Assembly: GCA_049115955.1 (NCBI GenBank)
Contig: JAGDZJ010000017.1
Location: 104,952 to 168,951, forward strand
DNA: 64,000 bases
Origin: Salinispirillum sp049115955
Lineage (GTDB): Bacteria; Pseudomonadota; Gammaproteobacteria; Pseudomonadales; Natronospirillaceae
Direction of reading: 5' to 3'
Shown here: in pieces, positions 7,118-15,056 of the stretch
Position numbering within the stretch: position 1 is the stretch's first letter
Layout of the letters: each line of letters starts with the position of its first letter
The notes under the pieces: model-generated
Told to the model about the DNA's origin: nothing
What the model saw: the letters and a program-made list of their open reading frames with translations, nothing else
Database searches by the model: none
Translations under genes and position numbers: made by a program

Positions 7118-8413
7118 TTAAACGGAGAACGCGTGACGCAAGACGATGGTCTCGCTGCGATCCGGTCCGGTTGAGACGATGTCGATGGGAGCACCGACGA
7201 CTTTTTCAATGTATTTGATGTACGCCTGCGCATTAGCAGGCAATGCATCTATAGATTTAGCACCGACGGTGCTTTCTTGCCAGCCCGGCAAGCTTTCATA
7301 AACCGGCACGACGCTTTCAAAGCCTTCCGACTCAGCCGGTACGGTCATGGTGTTGCCATTTAGGTCTTTGTAACCAACACAAACCTTCACTTCATCCATG
7401 CCATCCATGACGTCCAATTTCGTGAGGCAGATGCCGGAAATGGAGTTGATCTGAATGGCGTGTTTTACCGCCACAGCATCAAACCAACCGCAACGACGCG
7501 CGCGGCCAGTGGTTGCGCCAAATTCGTGTCCACGTTTGGCCAAGCCAGCACCAACATCACAGGTTAGCTCGGTCGGAAAAGGACCGCCACCAACGCGCGT
7601 GGTATAGGCTTTAGTAATACCCAGCACGTAGTCTAGGTACAACGGGCCAACGCCAGAACCGGTCGCCACGCCACCCGCGGTGGTGTTTGACGATGTCACG
7701 TACGGATAAGTACCGTGGTCGATGTCGAGCAACGAGCCTTGCGCACCTTCAAACATGATGTTTGCGCCACGATTACGGAACTGGTGTACGAGGTCAACGG
7801 TATCGCAGGCCAGATCTTTAATCTGTTCTGCCCATTCCATTGCGTCGTCGTACACTTGGTCAACCGACAGTGCCGGTTGCTTGTAATACTGCGTCAGTGT
7901 GAAGTTGTGGTAGTCCAGAATCTCAACCAGCTTTTCGCGGAAGATTTCCGGACGATACAGGTCACCCAATTTGACTGCACGACGCGCCACTTTATCTTCA
8001 TAGGCCGGGCCGATGCCACGTCCTGTCGTACCAATGGCTTTAGCACCACGGCGCTCTTCGCGCGCTTTGTCCAAAGCCACGTGGTAAGGCAGAATCAACG
8101 GGCACGCCAAGCTCACCTTGAGTCGATCACGCGCAGGCACGCCGTTGGCTTCCAGCATGTGAATTTCTTTCAGCAGCGCATCCGGAGCCACAACGACACC
8201 ATTGCCGATAATACAGGTCACGCCGTCACGTAGGACGCCGGAAGGGATCAGGTGCAGTACGGTTTTTTTACCGTCAATCACCAGTGTATGCCCCGCATTG
8301 TGGCCACCCTGATAACGTACTACCGCTTCGGCTTCGTCGGTCATAAGATCAACGATCTTACCTTTGCCTTCGTCGCCCCACTGCGTTCCGAGAACTACTA
8401 CGTTCTTACCCAT
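7118..8413 (-). CDS. purA: Adenylosuccinate synthetase
   Basis: The product is 431 residues, full length for the family, and begins MGKNVVVLGTQWGDEGKGKI with the GDEGKGK P-loop. It catalyses GTP-dependent ligation of IMP and aspartate to adenylosuccinate, the first committed step to AMP. Other conserved segments are NAGHTLVIDGKK, GTTGRGIGPAYEDK, EGAQGSLLDIDHGTYPYVTS and the GRARRCGWFD stretch that binds IMP/GTP. It is next to hisZ, the usual linkage in gammaproteobacteria that have a HisZ-dependent HisG. No anomaly is seen. Confidence 0.98.
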   Translation of the reverse strand: MGKNVVVLGTQWGDEGKGKIVDLMTDEAEAVVRYQGGHNAGHTLVIDGKKTVLHLIPSGVLRDGVTCIIGNGVVVAPDALLKEIHMLEANGVPARDRLKVSLACPLILPYHVALDKAREERRGAKAIGTTGRGIGPAYEDKVARRAVKLGDLYRPEIFREKLVEILDYHNFTLTQYYKQPALSVDQVYDDAMEWAEQIKDLACDTVDLVHQFRNRGANIMFEGAQGSLLDIDHGTYPYVTSSNTTAGGVATGSGVGPLYLDYVLGITKAYTTRVGGGPFPTELTCDVGAGLAKRGHEFGATTGRARRCGWFDAVAVKHAIQINSISGICLTKLDVMDGMDEVKVCVGYKDLNGNTMTVPAESEGFESVVPVYESLPGWQESTVGAKSIDALPANAQAYIKYIEKVVGAPIDIVSTGPDRSETIVLRHAFSV

Positions 8414-8480
8414 GAGTTGCTCTAACCTTTATCAATAGTCAAAAAATGAGTAGGCTTCATGCCATGTCTTTTGCCGCGCA

Positions 8481-9674
8481 TCACAGCGGCGTGACTTGCC
8501 ATGTGCCGGATAGTTCGCTCAGTCGATGCGAACATTCCAATTCAGCAGCTTCATCTGGCTGCTGAGAAAACCCTTGCACCACCACGGAGCCTTCAGCGCG
8601 CAATTGCGCAATGGTGCGCTGCAAAGTTGTGTCGTCCTGCCCGTCATTGGCCAAAACAGGCGCATAAATACGGCGGCGCTGCTGCCTAATGCTCGGGTCT
8701 GTCAAACCACCTAACGTTTTGAGGTCGGCGGAAAATCCCGTCGCTGGGCGACTGCGTCCGTAGGCCGCGCCGGTGTCGTCGTAACGCCCCCCTTTTGCGA
8801 CGGCATGCCCGTGCTCTTTATGGAACAACGAAAACACCAGACCCGTATGATAGTTGTAGTCACGCAATTCAGCGAGATCGAGATGCAAACGTACTTCCGG
8901 GTGTTTCTTCTGCATCACGGTTACAAGTTCACGCAGAGCGTTCAAGGAGGTTTGTACCGGAAAATCGCTCAAGGTATCGTCCAGTCGGTCCAGCAGCTCA
9001 ATACCACCCGACCATGTCGGCATCGACATCAACAACTGCCGGTGCGCGTCATTCGCCACATGCATATTCAGCCAAGCTTTCAGTTCTGGCAACGCACGCT
9101 GACGCAACAGACCGTAGAGTTCAGACTGCTGGGCGGAGGACAGGTCCAGCGCATTCACTACAGCATGATAGATAGCCACATGACCCATATCGAGGGTCAG
9201 CGATTCCAATCCCAGAGACTGTGCCAAGGCCACCATCAAACAAATCACTTCGATGTCTGCCGCCAGCTCAGAGCTGCCGTAAATTTCCGCTCCAACCTGC
9301 AAAGGGTTGCGTGAAGACAACAAGGAGGATTTGCGAGCGTGCAAAACAGGTGCGCAATAACAGTAGCGCGCCACCGCGGTACGCCCAATGCTGTGCGCAT
9401 CCATCCGAGCAACCTGCTGGGTTAAATCGGGACTGATACCCAATAGGCGGCCAGACAATTGGTCGGTCACCTTAAAGGTCAGCAAGTCTAGGTCACTGCC
9501 CAAACCCACTTGTAAGCTTTCTAGGAATTCTGCCTGCGGTGGCATTACCTGCTCGTAACCCCAGGCCTGAAATAAATCGAGAGTGCGACGGCGCAACGCT
9601 TCTACATGCGTTGCCATCGGAGGCTGGACTTCTTCAATGGCGTCCGGCAATAGCCAACGGTCGGTGTTGTTCAT
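8481..9674 (-). CDS. hisZ: ATP phosphoribosyltransferase regulatory subunit HisZ
   Basis: This is a 397-residue histidyl-tRNA-synthetase-like protein lacking the C-terminal anticodon domain and the full catalytic motifs. In organisms with a short HisG, HisZ forms a hetero-octamer with HisG and confers histidine feedback control on the first step of histidine synthesis. The class II fold is seen as RRRTLDLFQAWGYEQVMPPQ (about residues 28-47), a motif-2-like stretch around SIGRTAVARYCYCAPVLHA, and GGRYDDTGAAYGRSRPATGF near residue 300. No hisG is in the window. The gene begins 24 bp downstream of an intrinsic terminator, so its own promoter or read-through must be involved. Confidence 0.92.
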   Translation of the reverse strand: MNNTDRWLLPDAIEEVQPPMATHVEALRRRTLDLFQAWGYEQVMPPQAEFLESLQVGLGSDLDLLTFKVTDQLSGRLLGISPDLTQQVARMDAHSIGRTAVARYCYCAPVLHARKSSLLSSRNPLQVGAEIYGSSELAADIEVICLMVALAQSLGLESLTLDMGHVAIYHAVVNALDLSSAQQSELYGLLRQRALPELKAWLNMHVANDAHRQLLMSMPTWSGGIELLDRLDDTLSDFPVQTSLNALRELVTVMQKKHPEVRLHLDLAELRDYNYHTGLVFSLFHKEHGHAVAKGGRYDDTGAAYGRSRPATGFSADLKTLGGLTDPSIRQQRRRIYAPVLANDGQDDTTLQRTIAQLRAEGSVVVQGFSQQPDEAAELECSHRLSELSGTWQVTPL

Positions 9675-9696
9675 GGCACCTATAACTAACAGAACA

Positions 9697-9724
9697 TAAA
9701 AAAACCGGGACGCTGCCCGGTTTG
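9697..9724 (-). terminator. Intrinsic terminator after the hflX-hflK-hflC operon
   Basis: On the minus strand AAACCGGG (9723-9716) and CCCGGTTT (9709-9702) form a perfect 8-bp stem with a 6-nt loop followed directly by seven T. It lies about 140 bp after the hflC stop and only 24 bp before the hisZ start codon. Confidence 0.88.
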
Positions 9725-9860
9725 CGGAAGTATAAACACTTTATGATCAATACTCACCCGATTTTTGCGGAGTGGGTATTGTTACTCAAGTGTTCGGCCA
9801 GAGGGTTGGCCTTCTACGTCAAAACATAACGTAGGGGCATGGCCCTCTACCGTGCGAATC

Positions 9861-10739
9861 TTAGCGCAGCCCCGAACCTTGATTCAAGTAACGGAAGAAG
9901 TCGCTCTCCGGCTCCATCACGAACAGGTCGTTACCAGTGAAGGAATCACGATAAGCCTGCAAGCTGCGCCAGAACGAATAAAACTCTTCATCCTGTGTGA
10001 ACGCTTGCGCATACACCTGAGCCGCTATCGCGTCACCTTCACCACGGATGATCTGTGATTGACGGAATGCATTAGCCACGATTTCCGTGCGCTGACGATC
10101 AGCGTTTGCACGAATACCTTCCGCTTGCTCGCTACCGCGCGCCCGAATCTCGGTCGCCAGCTTTTCGCGATCAGTCGCCATACGGGTGTAAACGTTGTTA
10201 CTCACCTCTTGAGGCAAGTCGATACCCTTGATACGAATGTCTACGACTTCGATACCCAAGGCTTCACGACCCAAGGCGTCTACTCGATCGCGGATTTCTA
10301 ACATCAACTGATCACGTTCGCCGGACACTACTTCATACAATGTGCGCGTACCGAAGGCACTGCGCAAACCGTCGTTGGCTAACGCCGACAGACGTTCAGA
10401 AGCCGCCAGCTCATCACCGGCTGTCGCACCGTAATAGGCTCGTGGGTCTGAAATACGCCATTTTACAAAAGCATCTACGTTGACCGGCTCTTGGTTAACC
10501 GTCAAAAAGCGCTCAGGGCGTGACACATTGGTCAGCACTCGGCCATCAAAACGTCTCACGTTGTCGATGAACGGGGCTTTAAGATGCAATCCCGCTTGCA
10601 CGTCCGGATTAACTACCTCACCAAAACGCAACTGCACAGCACGCTCTTTCTCGGTCACGATGTACAGTGTCTGACTGGCCAGAAACACCACCAGGGCGAT
10701 GACGACCAAACTTATTACATTACGATTACTCATGGTCAT
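9861..10739 (-). CDS. hflC: Protease modulator HflC (SPFH/prohibitin family)
   Basis: HflC and HflK form the membrane complex that surrounds and modulates the FtsH protease. The protein (292 residues) has one N-terminal membrane anchor, VISLVVIALVVFLASQTLYI (about residues 9-28), then a periplasmic SPFH/Band-7 domain (TEKERAVQLRFGEVV onward). A helical segment rich in Ala/Glu/Arg (about residues 190-240) supports oligomerisation. It is 6 bp downstream of hflK, with an AAGGAGATATGACC start region, so the two are translated together as expected for obligate partners. Confidence 0.97.
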   Translation of the reverse strand: MTMSNRNVISLVVIALVVFLASQTLYIVTEKERAVQLRFGEVVNPDVQAGLHLKAPFIDNVRRFDGRVLTNVSRPERFLTVNQEPVNVDAFVKWRISDPRAYYGATAGDELAASERLSALANDGLRSAFGTRTLYEVVSGERDQLMLEIRDRVDALGREALGIEVVDIRIKGIDLPQEVSNNVYTRMATDREKLATEIRARGSEQAEGIRANADRQRTEIVANAFRQSQIIRGEGDAIAAQVYAQAFTQDEEFYSFWRSLQAYRDSFTGNDLFVMEPESDFFRYLNQGSGLR

Positions 10740-10745
10740 ATCTCC

Positions 10746-11903
10746 TTAGTTACGGCCAGGATTCTGACGAATCCGGCGTTCCAGTTCATCGGTGATACGA
10801 CGCAACTCGGTTTCACTTAAGCCACCCGCTGCACCCGCGCCAGAGATGCGATCCAAAGGCAGGTACATCATATTGTTACTGCCTTCACGCACATCGAGTA
10901 AGACCTTGTTCGTATCGCTGTAGATAGACGATAACGTTTCGAGGTACAGACGTTCGCGGGTTACCGCTGGCGCCATGGCGTATTCGGTATACAGACTCAA
11001 GAAACGTGCCGCGTCACCTTCGGCTTGCGCCACCAGCTCCGCCCGATAACCTGCTGCTTCTTCCAATTGACGCTGGGCCGAACCACGCGCCTCAGGTATA
11101 ACCTGATTCGCATACGCCTGCGCTTGGTTGATCACCCGCTGTTCATCTTCGCGCGCTCGAATCACGTCATCAAAGGCTTCACGTACCGCATTGGGCGCTT
11201 GCGCCTCACGAATGTTGACAGCACTGATGGTAATGCCTGAGCCGTAATCATTAACGTAAGCCTGCAATCGGTGACGAATGCCGACGGCCATCGCAGCACG
11301 ACCGGCTGTAATTATATCGTCAAACGCCAAGCCACCCACTTCATGACGCAAAGCGGCGTTAGCAGCGTCTTCCAAACTGCGCTCGGGGGAACGAACATTA
11401 AGCGCGAACGCCCGTGCATCCGAAGCCAAATACTGAACCGTCATGGCAACATCAACAATGTTGTCATCTTCGGTCAGCATCAAGCCTTGATAGGCATAAG
11501 ACCGTAGATTGGTAACGTTCACTTTTTCTACTTGATCGATCAGTGGAACCTTAAAACGCAGACCGGGCATTTCCATCTTGTGGAAAGTACCAAAGCGCAA
11601 TACGACACCGCGCTCCTGCTCATCAAGGGTATAGAAGGCATTGAACAAACCGGCGCCCAACAAAATGACGATACCGGCCAGCCAGAAGCCTTTGGCACTG
11701 CCCGGCTGGCCACTTGAGCCACCTGTGCCGCCGCTGTTATTGCCGCCGCCTTTCTTGTTACCACTGAGCCACTGGTTGATTTTCTTAGTCCAATCACTGA
11801 TCAGCTGATCCAGATCCGGCGGTCCATCTTGCTTACCGTTATTTCGGCGGCCCCAAGGATCTTGGTCATTGCGCTGATTATCAGGCGGTTCGTTCCACGC
11901 CAT
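10746..11903 (-). CDS. hflK: FtsH protease activity modulator HflK
   Basis: HflK is the larger SPFH partner of HflC. The start is set at the ATG encoding MAWNEPPDNQRNDQDPWGRR because GGAGAG precedes it by a good distance and this N-terminus is conserved. An upstream in-frame ATG at 11936 overlaps hflX and is unlikely. A glycine/asparagine-rich cytoplasmic region (about residues 45-68) leads to a membrane anchor GFWLAGIVILLGAGLFNAFY (about 72-91), the SPFH domain, and a long helical segment. The gene is 23 bp downstream of hflX in the hfq-hflX-hflK-hflC order. Confidence 0.97.
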   Translation of the reverse strand: MAWNEPPDNQRNDQDPWGRRNNGKQDGPPDLDQLISDWTKKINQWLSGNKKGGGNNSGGTGGSSGQPGSAKGFWLAGIVILLGAGLFNAFYTLDEQERGVVLRFGTFHKMEMPGLRFKVPLIDQVEKVNVTNLRSYAYQGLMLTEDDNIVDVAMTVQYLASDARAFALNVRSPERSLEDAANAALRHEVGGLAFDDIITAGRAAMAVGIRHRLQAYVNDYGSGITISAVNIREAQAPNAVREAFDDVIRAREDEQRVINQAQAYANQVIPEARGSAQRQLEEAAGYRAELVAQAEGDAARFLSLYTEYAMAPAVTRERLYLETLSSIYSDTNKVLLDVREGSNNMMYLPLDRISGAGAAGGLSETELRRITDELERRIRQNPGRN

Positions 11904-11925
11904 GGTTCTCTCCGATTTATCGTTA

Positions 11926-13236
11926 TTAACGTTCAAAAAACTCTTTAGGTCGCGGCGCTAAATAGGCATCTGGTGCTATTCCGCAGCGGTTCAGCATACG
12001 CTGAAAATCTTTCTTCTGCAGGCTGATGTCCAAGCACGCATTACCGACTTCGTCGTAATGTTCATGCTTCACGGCATCGACTTCAAACAATTGAGCCCGC
12101 AAGGCTGACCACTGAGGCGGCACAGCTATTTCGCCGGTGAACATCTCGTCGCCTAACCAAGCAATAATAGCATCACGCAGCAAATCAAACCCGGTGCCAT
12201 CCAACGCCGAAACCCAAACGGCTTCTGGCTTGCCCTGTGCATCGTAGTCAATTTGCGGCTCTTTGCCGAGCAAATCCGCCTTATTAAACACCAACAAAGT
12301 CGGTGTTTCATCCACCGCCAATTCGCTTAACACTTCGTTTACTTGTTCAATATTGGCGTCACGCTCCGCTGCCGCGCAGTCTATCACATGCAACAACAAG
12401 TCAGCTTCGGCCGTCTCTTGCAGTGTAGCCTTAAAGGCTTCCACCAGTTTGTGCGGCAGGTGACGAATAAACCCTACTGTGTCTGCCAACACGACGTCGC
12501 CCATATCACCGACTTTAAGCTTTCTCAATGTCGGATCCAAGGTGGCAAACATTTGATCGGCTGCGTATACATCCGACGACGTCAGCGCATTGAACAACGT
12601 GCTCTTGCCCGCGTTGGTGTAACCAACGATCGCTACCGTGGGCGTATCAGAGCGTTGACGTGCACGGCGGCCTTGGTCGCGCGTGCGCTCCACTTTGCTC
12701 AAACGGCGCAATATGCTGTTAATACGCTCGCGCAGCAAACGCCGATCTGTTTCAAGCTGAGTTTCACCCGGACCGCGCAGGCCGATACCGCCCTTTTGGC
12801 GTTCCAAGTGAGTCCAACCACGCACCAGACGTGTGGCTTGGTACTGCAACTGGGCCAGCTCAACCTGTAATTTACCCTCGTGCGTACGTGCACGCTGGGC
12901 AAAAATATCCAGAATAAGGCCGGTACGATCCAATACCCGGCATTCCACCAAGCGTTCAAGGTTACGTTCTTGACTCGGTGAGAGGGAGTGATTGAACAGC
13001 ACAACGTCTGCTTCGTACTCTTTAACAGCGGCTTTTATTTCATCGGCCTTACCGGATCCGACAAATAATTTAGGATGGCGAACAGAGCGTTTGCCGGTGA
13101 TGAGTGTTACGGGGTCGGCGCCTGCTGAGTTCACAAGTTCAACGAACTCAGCGGCGTCCTCACGGTCGTCACCCTCGGGAAAATCGATGTGGACCAATAC
13201 TGCGCGGTCCCCACCCTGGGCACGTTCAAAGAACAA
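11926..13236 (-). CDS. hflX: Ribosome-splitting GTPase HflX
   Basis: HflX is an OBG-like GTPase that rescues stalled or heat-damaged ribosomes by splitting subunits. The 436-residue protein has the N-terminal HflX domain (GSGKADEIKAAVKEYEADVV and LSPSQERNLERLVECRVLDR) and the GGIGLRGPGETQLETDRRLL linker. The G domain has G1 GYTNAGKSTLFNAL, G3 DTVGF and G4 NKAD. The start codon appears to be TTG, giving FFERAQGGDRAVLVH, which aligns with other HflX N-termini. It lies 14 bp after hfq. Confidence 0.97.
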   Translation of the reverse strand: MFFERAQGGDRAVLVHIDFPEGDDREDAAEFVELVNSAGADPVTLITGKRSVRHPKLFVGSGKADEIKAAVKEYEADVVLFNHSLSPSQERNLERLVECRVLDRTGLILDIFAQRARTHEGKLQVELAQLQYQATRLVRGWTHLERQKGGIGLRGPGETQLETDRRLLRERINSILRRLSKVERTRDQGRRARQRSDTPTVAIVGYTNAGKSTLFNALTSSDVYAADQMFATLDPTLRKLKVGDMGDVVLADTVGFIRHLPHKLVEAFKATLQETAEADLLLHVIDCAAAERDANIEQVNEVLSELAVDETPTLLVFNKADLLGKEPQIDYDAQGKPEAVWVSALDGTGFDLLRDAIIAWLGDEMFTGEIAVPPQWSALRAQLFEVDAVKHEHYDEVGNACLDISLQKKDFQRMLNRCGIAPDAYLAPRPKEFFER

Positions 13237-13250
13237 TCAGATACTCCAGA

Positions 13251-13499
13251 TTATGCGTCCGCCGCATCTTCTTCTTCGCCATCGTAAGGCAATTTAACCG
13301 GGCGCGACGGCACCACAGTTGAGATGGCATGTTTATAAACCATCTGCGATACCGTATTTTTCAACAGAATCACAAATTGATCAAAAGACTCTATCTGACC
13401 TTGCAGTTTGATTCCGTTCACCAGAAAGATGGAGACCGGAATGCGCTCTTTACGCAGGTAGTTCAGATAAGGGTCCTGAAGGCTCTGTCCTTTAGACAT
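13251..13499 (-). CDS. hfq: RNA chaperone Hfq
   Basis: This 82-residue Sm-like protein forms a hexamer that pairs small RNAs with mRNAs. The start MSKGQSLQDPYLNYLRKERI follows GAGGAG; a much longer open frame upstream is spurious. Sm1 contains VSIFLVNGIKLQGQIESFDQ and Sm2 contains the diagnostic YKHAISTVVPSRPV near residues 55-68. The short tail is acidic (GEEEDAADA), unlike the long tail of E. coli. The miaA-hfq-hflX order is the canonical arrangement. Confidence 0.98.
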   Translation of the reverse strand: MSKGQSLQDPYLNYLRKERIPVSIFLVNGIKLQGQIESFDQFVILLKNTVSQMVYKHAISTVVPSRPVKLPYDGEEEDAADA

Positions 13500-13723
13500 C
13501 GTGTACTCCTCAGTTATTTTAATAGTTATCAGGGTGATGCACGGTAGCCTTAGCTTCTTGCGGGTAACACTCATTACCACGCCAGCACCAACTGGGCACA
13601 CACGGCGTTGCGTCTTAATGACGCGGTACCCTGTATTCTGCGGCAACACCGACACCAATGTGCCAAGCGTCACTGTGTATTCTACTTGCGAGAAAGGCTC
13701 GCCCCATACTGCTTAAGCTGGAA

Positions 13724-14671
13724 CTAAAAATGCTTTTCCAGGCACTTCAAGACATCAGTCGTCAGATTGGGCGAAAGAGTATCAAAGCTCGTCAGGTTGC
13801 GCCAGCCCCGCAGCCACGTAAGCTGACGTTTCGCCAACTGCCGTGTCGCTGCCAGACCCTGCGCGCGCATGTCCGCCCACGTAATGTTCTGCGCTATATA
13901 TTCCCACATTTGGCGGTAACCAACACAGCGGATTGACGTGTGATTGACATCCAGATCACCCCGTTCGAACAATTGACGTACCTCTTGCTCAAACCCGTGT
14001 GCCAACATCTGATCAAAACGCTGTTCAATGCGCGCATGCAAGGTAGCACGCTCCTCCGGCTGCACCGCCAACTGCACCACTGCCCAAGGAAACTGAGGCG
14101 ATACTTCACCAGAGGGCAACATGGGCGTTTTCTCACGCCACAGTGCGCTCATAGGCTGACCAGTACTGAGGCAAACTTCCAAAGCACGCACTAGGCGCTG
14201 TCGATTATTGGCGTGAATACCGGCTGCTGCTTCGGGGTCTAAACGCTCAAGTTCGGCGTGCAACGCCGACCAACCTTCGTTCTCGCCGCGCGCTTCAAGC
14301 TCGGCGCGCAGTTCCGGCTGCGCGGCAGGCAGTTGCGCTAAATCAGATAGCAAACCACGAAAGTACAGCATGGTGCCACCGGCCAGAATAGGCTGCTTGC
14401 CACGCGCCATAATGTCGGCGACCAATGCCATGGCGTCGTCACGAAAGGCGCTCACTGAATAGCTTTCAATGGGATCGATGATGTCCAACAAATGGTGTGG
14501 AATGCCCCGCTGTTCTTCGGCGGTTGGCTTGGCGGTACCAATATCCATACCGCGATAGACCAGCGCCGAATCGACGGAGATCACCTCGCCATCCAGCCGC
14601 TTTGCAAGCTCAACCGCCAGCCCGGTTTTACCGGACGCCGTGGGGCCCATGAGGCAGATGATCGGTTTCAT
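13724..14671 (-). CDS. miaA: tRNA dimethylallyltransferase MiaA
   Basis: MiaA transfers dimethylallyl from DMAPP to A37 of tRNAs reading U-starting codons. The 315-residue product begins MKPIICLMGPTASGKTGLAV with a P-loop at about residues 9-17. DSALVYRGMDIGTAKPTAEE follows, with the catalytic Asp near residue 35, then HHLLDIIDP, AGGTMLYFRGLLSDL and the C-terminal CVGYRQMWEY and KRQLTWLRGW segments. All family motifs are present. It is separated from mutL by a 385-bp gap filled by two composite palindromes. Confidence 0.98.
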   Translation of the reverse strand: MKPIICLMGPTASGKTGLAVELAKRLDGEVISVDSALVYRGMDIGTAKPTAEEQRGIPHHLLDIIDPIESYSVSAFRDDAMALVADIMARGKQPILAGGTMLYFRGLLSDLAQLPAAQPELRAELEARGENEGWSALHAELERLDPEAAAGIHANNRQRLVRALEVCLSTGQPMSALWREKTPMLPSGEVSPQFPWAVVQLAVQPEERATLHARIEQRFDQMLAHGFEQEVRQLFERGDLDVNHTSIRCVGYRQMWEYIAQNITWADMRAQGLAATRQLAKRQLTWLRGWRNLTSFDTLSPNLTTDVLKCLEKHF

Positions 14672-14702
14672 TGTATTCCATGTCCTTAGTCAGCGGATGA
14701 CA

Positions 14703-14810
14703 TTGCAGGGGGAGGGGGCTTTCTAGGGGACGCCGTATACCCGTCCATGGGGGCTCGGATGCGCCCGTCCAGGGCGCATACGCCCCTAAGAAAGACCCCT
14801 CCCCCCGCAA
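14703..14810. repeat. Composite terminator palindrome, copy B
   Basis: The left arm starts TTGCAGGGGGAGGGGGCTTT (14703-14729) and the right arm ends ACCCCTCCCCCCGCAA (14783-14810). They pair over about 27 bp with few mismatches. Inside are the core GGGACGCCGTATACCCGTCC followed by ATGGGGGCTC (14727-14756) and a perfect 8-bp hairpin ATGCGCCC-GTCCA-GGGCGCAT (14759-14779). The core matches copy C in 28 of 30 positions although the arms are unrelated. Confidence 0.9.
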
Positions 14811-14924
14811 CGCCATCCTGAGCTCGCCGCCTTTGCTAACAGACACACCAAAGTTGTTAGTACTGGAGATGTGTCACTCATCAATCATTAGAGATTAGTC
14901 GTGCCCGCCATATCGTGGGCTATC

Positions 14925-15049
14925 AGCCATTGAAAAAAGGCGATCAGGTGTGTCAGAGGGCCTCTGCGCACAGGACGTGCGCAGCGGAGCCCCCATGGAC
15001 GGGTTTATGGCGTCCCGATGTCATACCTGATCGCCTTTTTTCAATGGCT
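14925..15049. repeat. Composite terminator palindrome, copy C
   Basis: Arms of 28 nt (14925-14952, starting AGCCATTGAAAAAAGG; 15022-15049, ending TTTTTTCAATGGCT) pair 27 of 28. On both strands the stem ends GGCGATCAGGT/ACCTGATCGCC followed by six T, so the whole element reads as a very large bidirectional terminator. Inside are a CTGCGCAC/GTGCGCAG hairpin (about 14963-14984) and the core in reverse orientation (14987-15016). It starts directly after the mutL stop. Confidence 0.9.
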
Positions 15050-15056
15050 TCGATTC

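Larger units (their letters stand above)
14672..15056. other. Gene-free gap between mutL and miaA with two composite palindromes
   Basis: No credible gene is present in this 385-bp stretch; the short open frames in it simply run through the palindromes. Almost all of it is taken by the two elements at 14703-14810 and 14925-15049. The roughly 110 bp between them (14811-14924) is unremarkable, and the miaA promoter or mutL read-through signal could not be defined. Confidence 0.8.

Noticed and set aside
14628..14846. Open frame across palindrome B (minus strand)
   Set aside because: It is forced by GC-rich palindromic sequence and overlaps the miaA start; there is no family resemblance.
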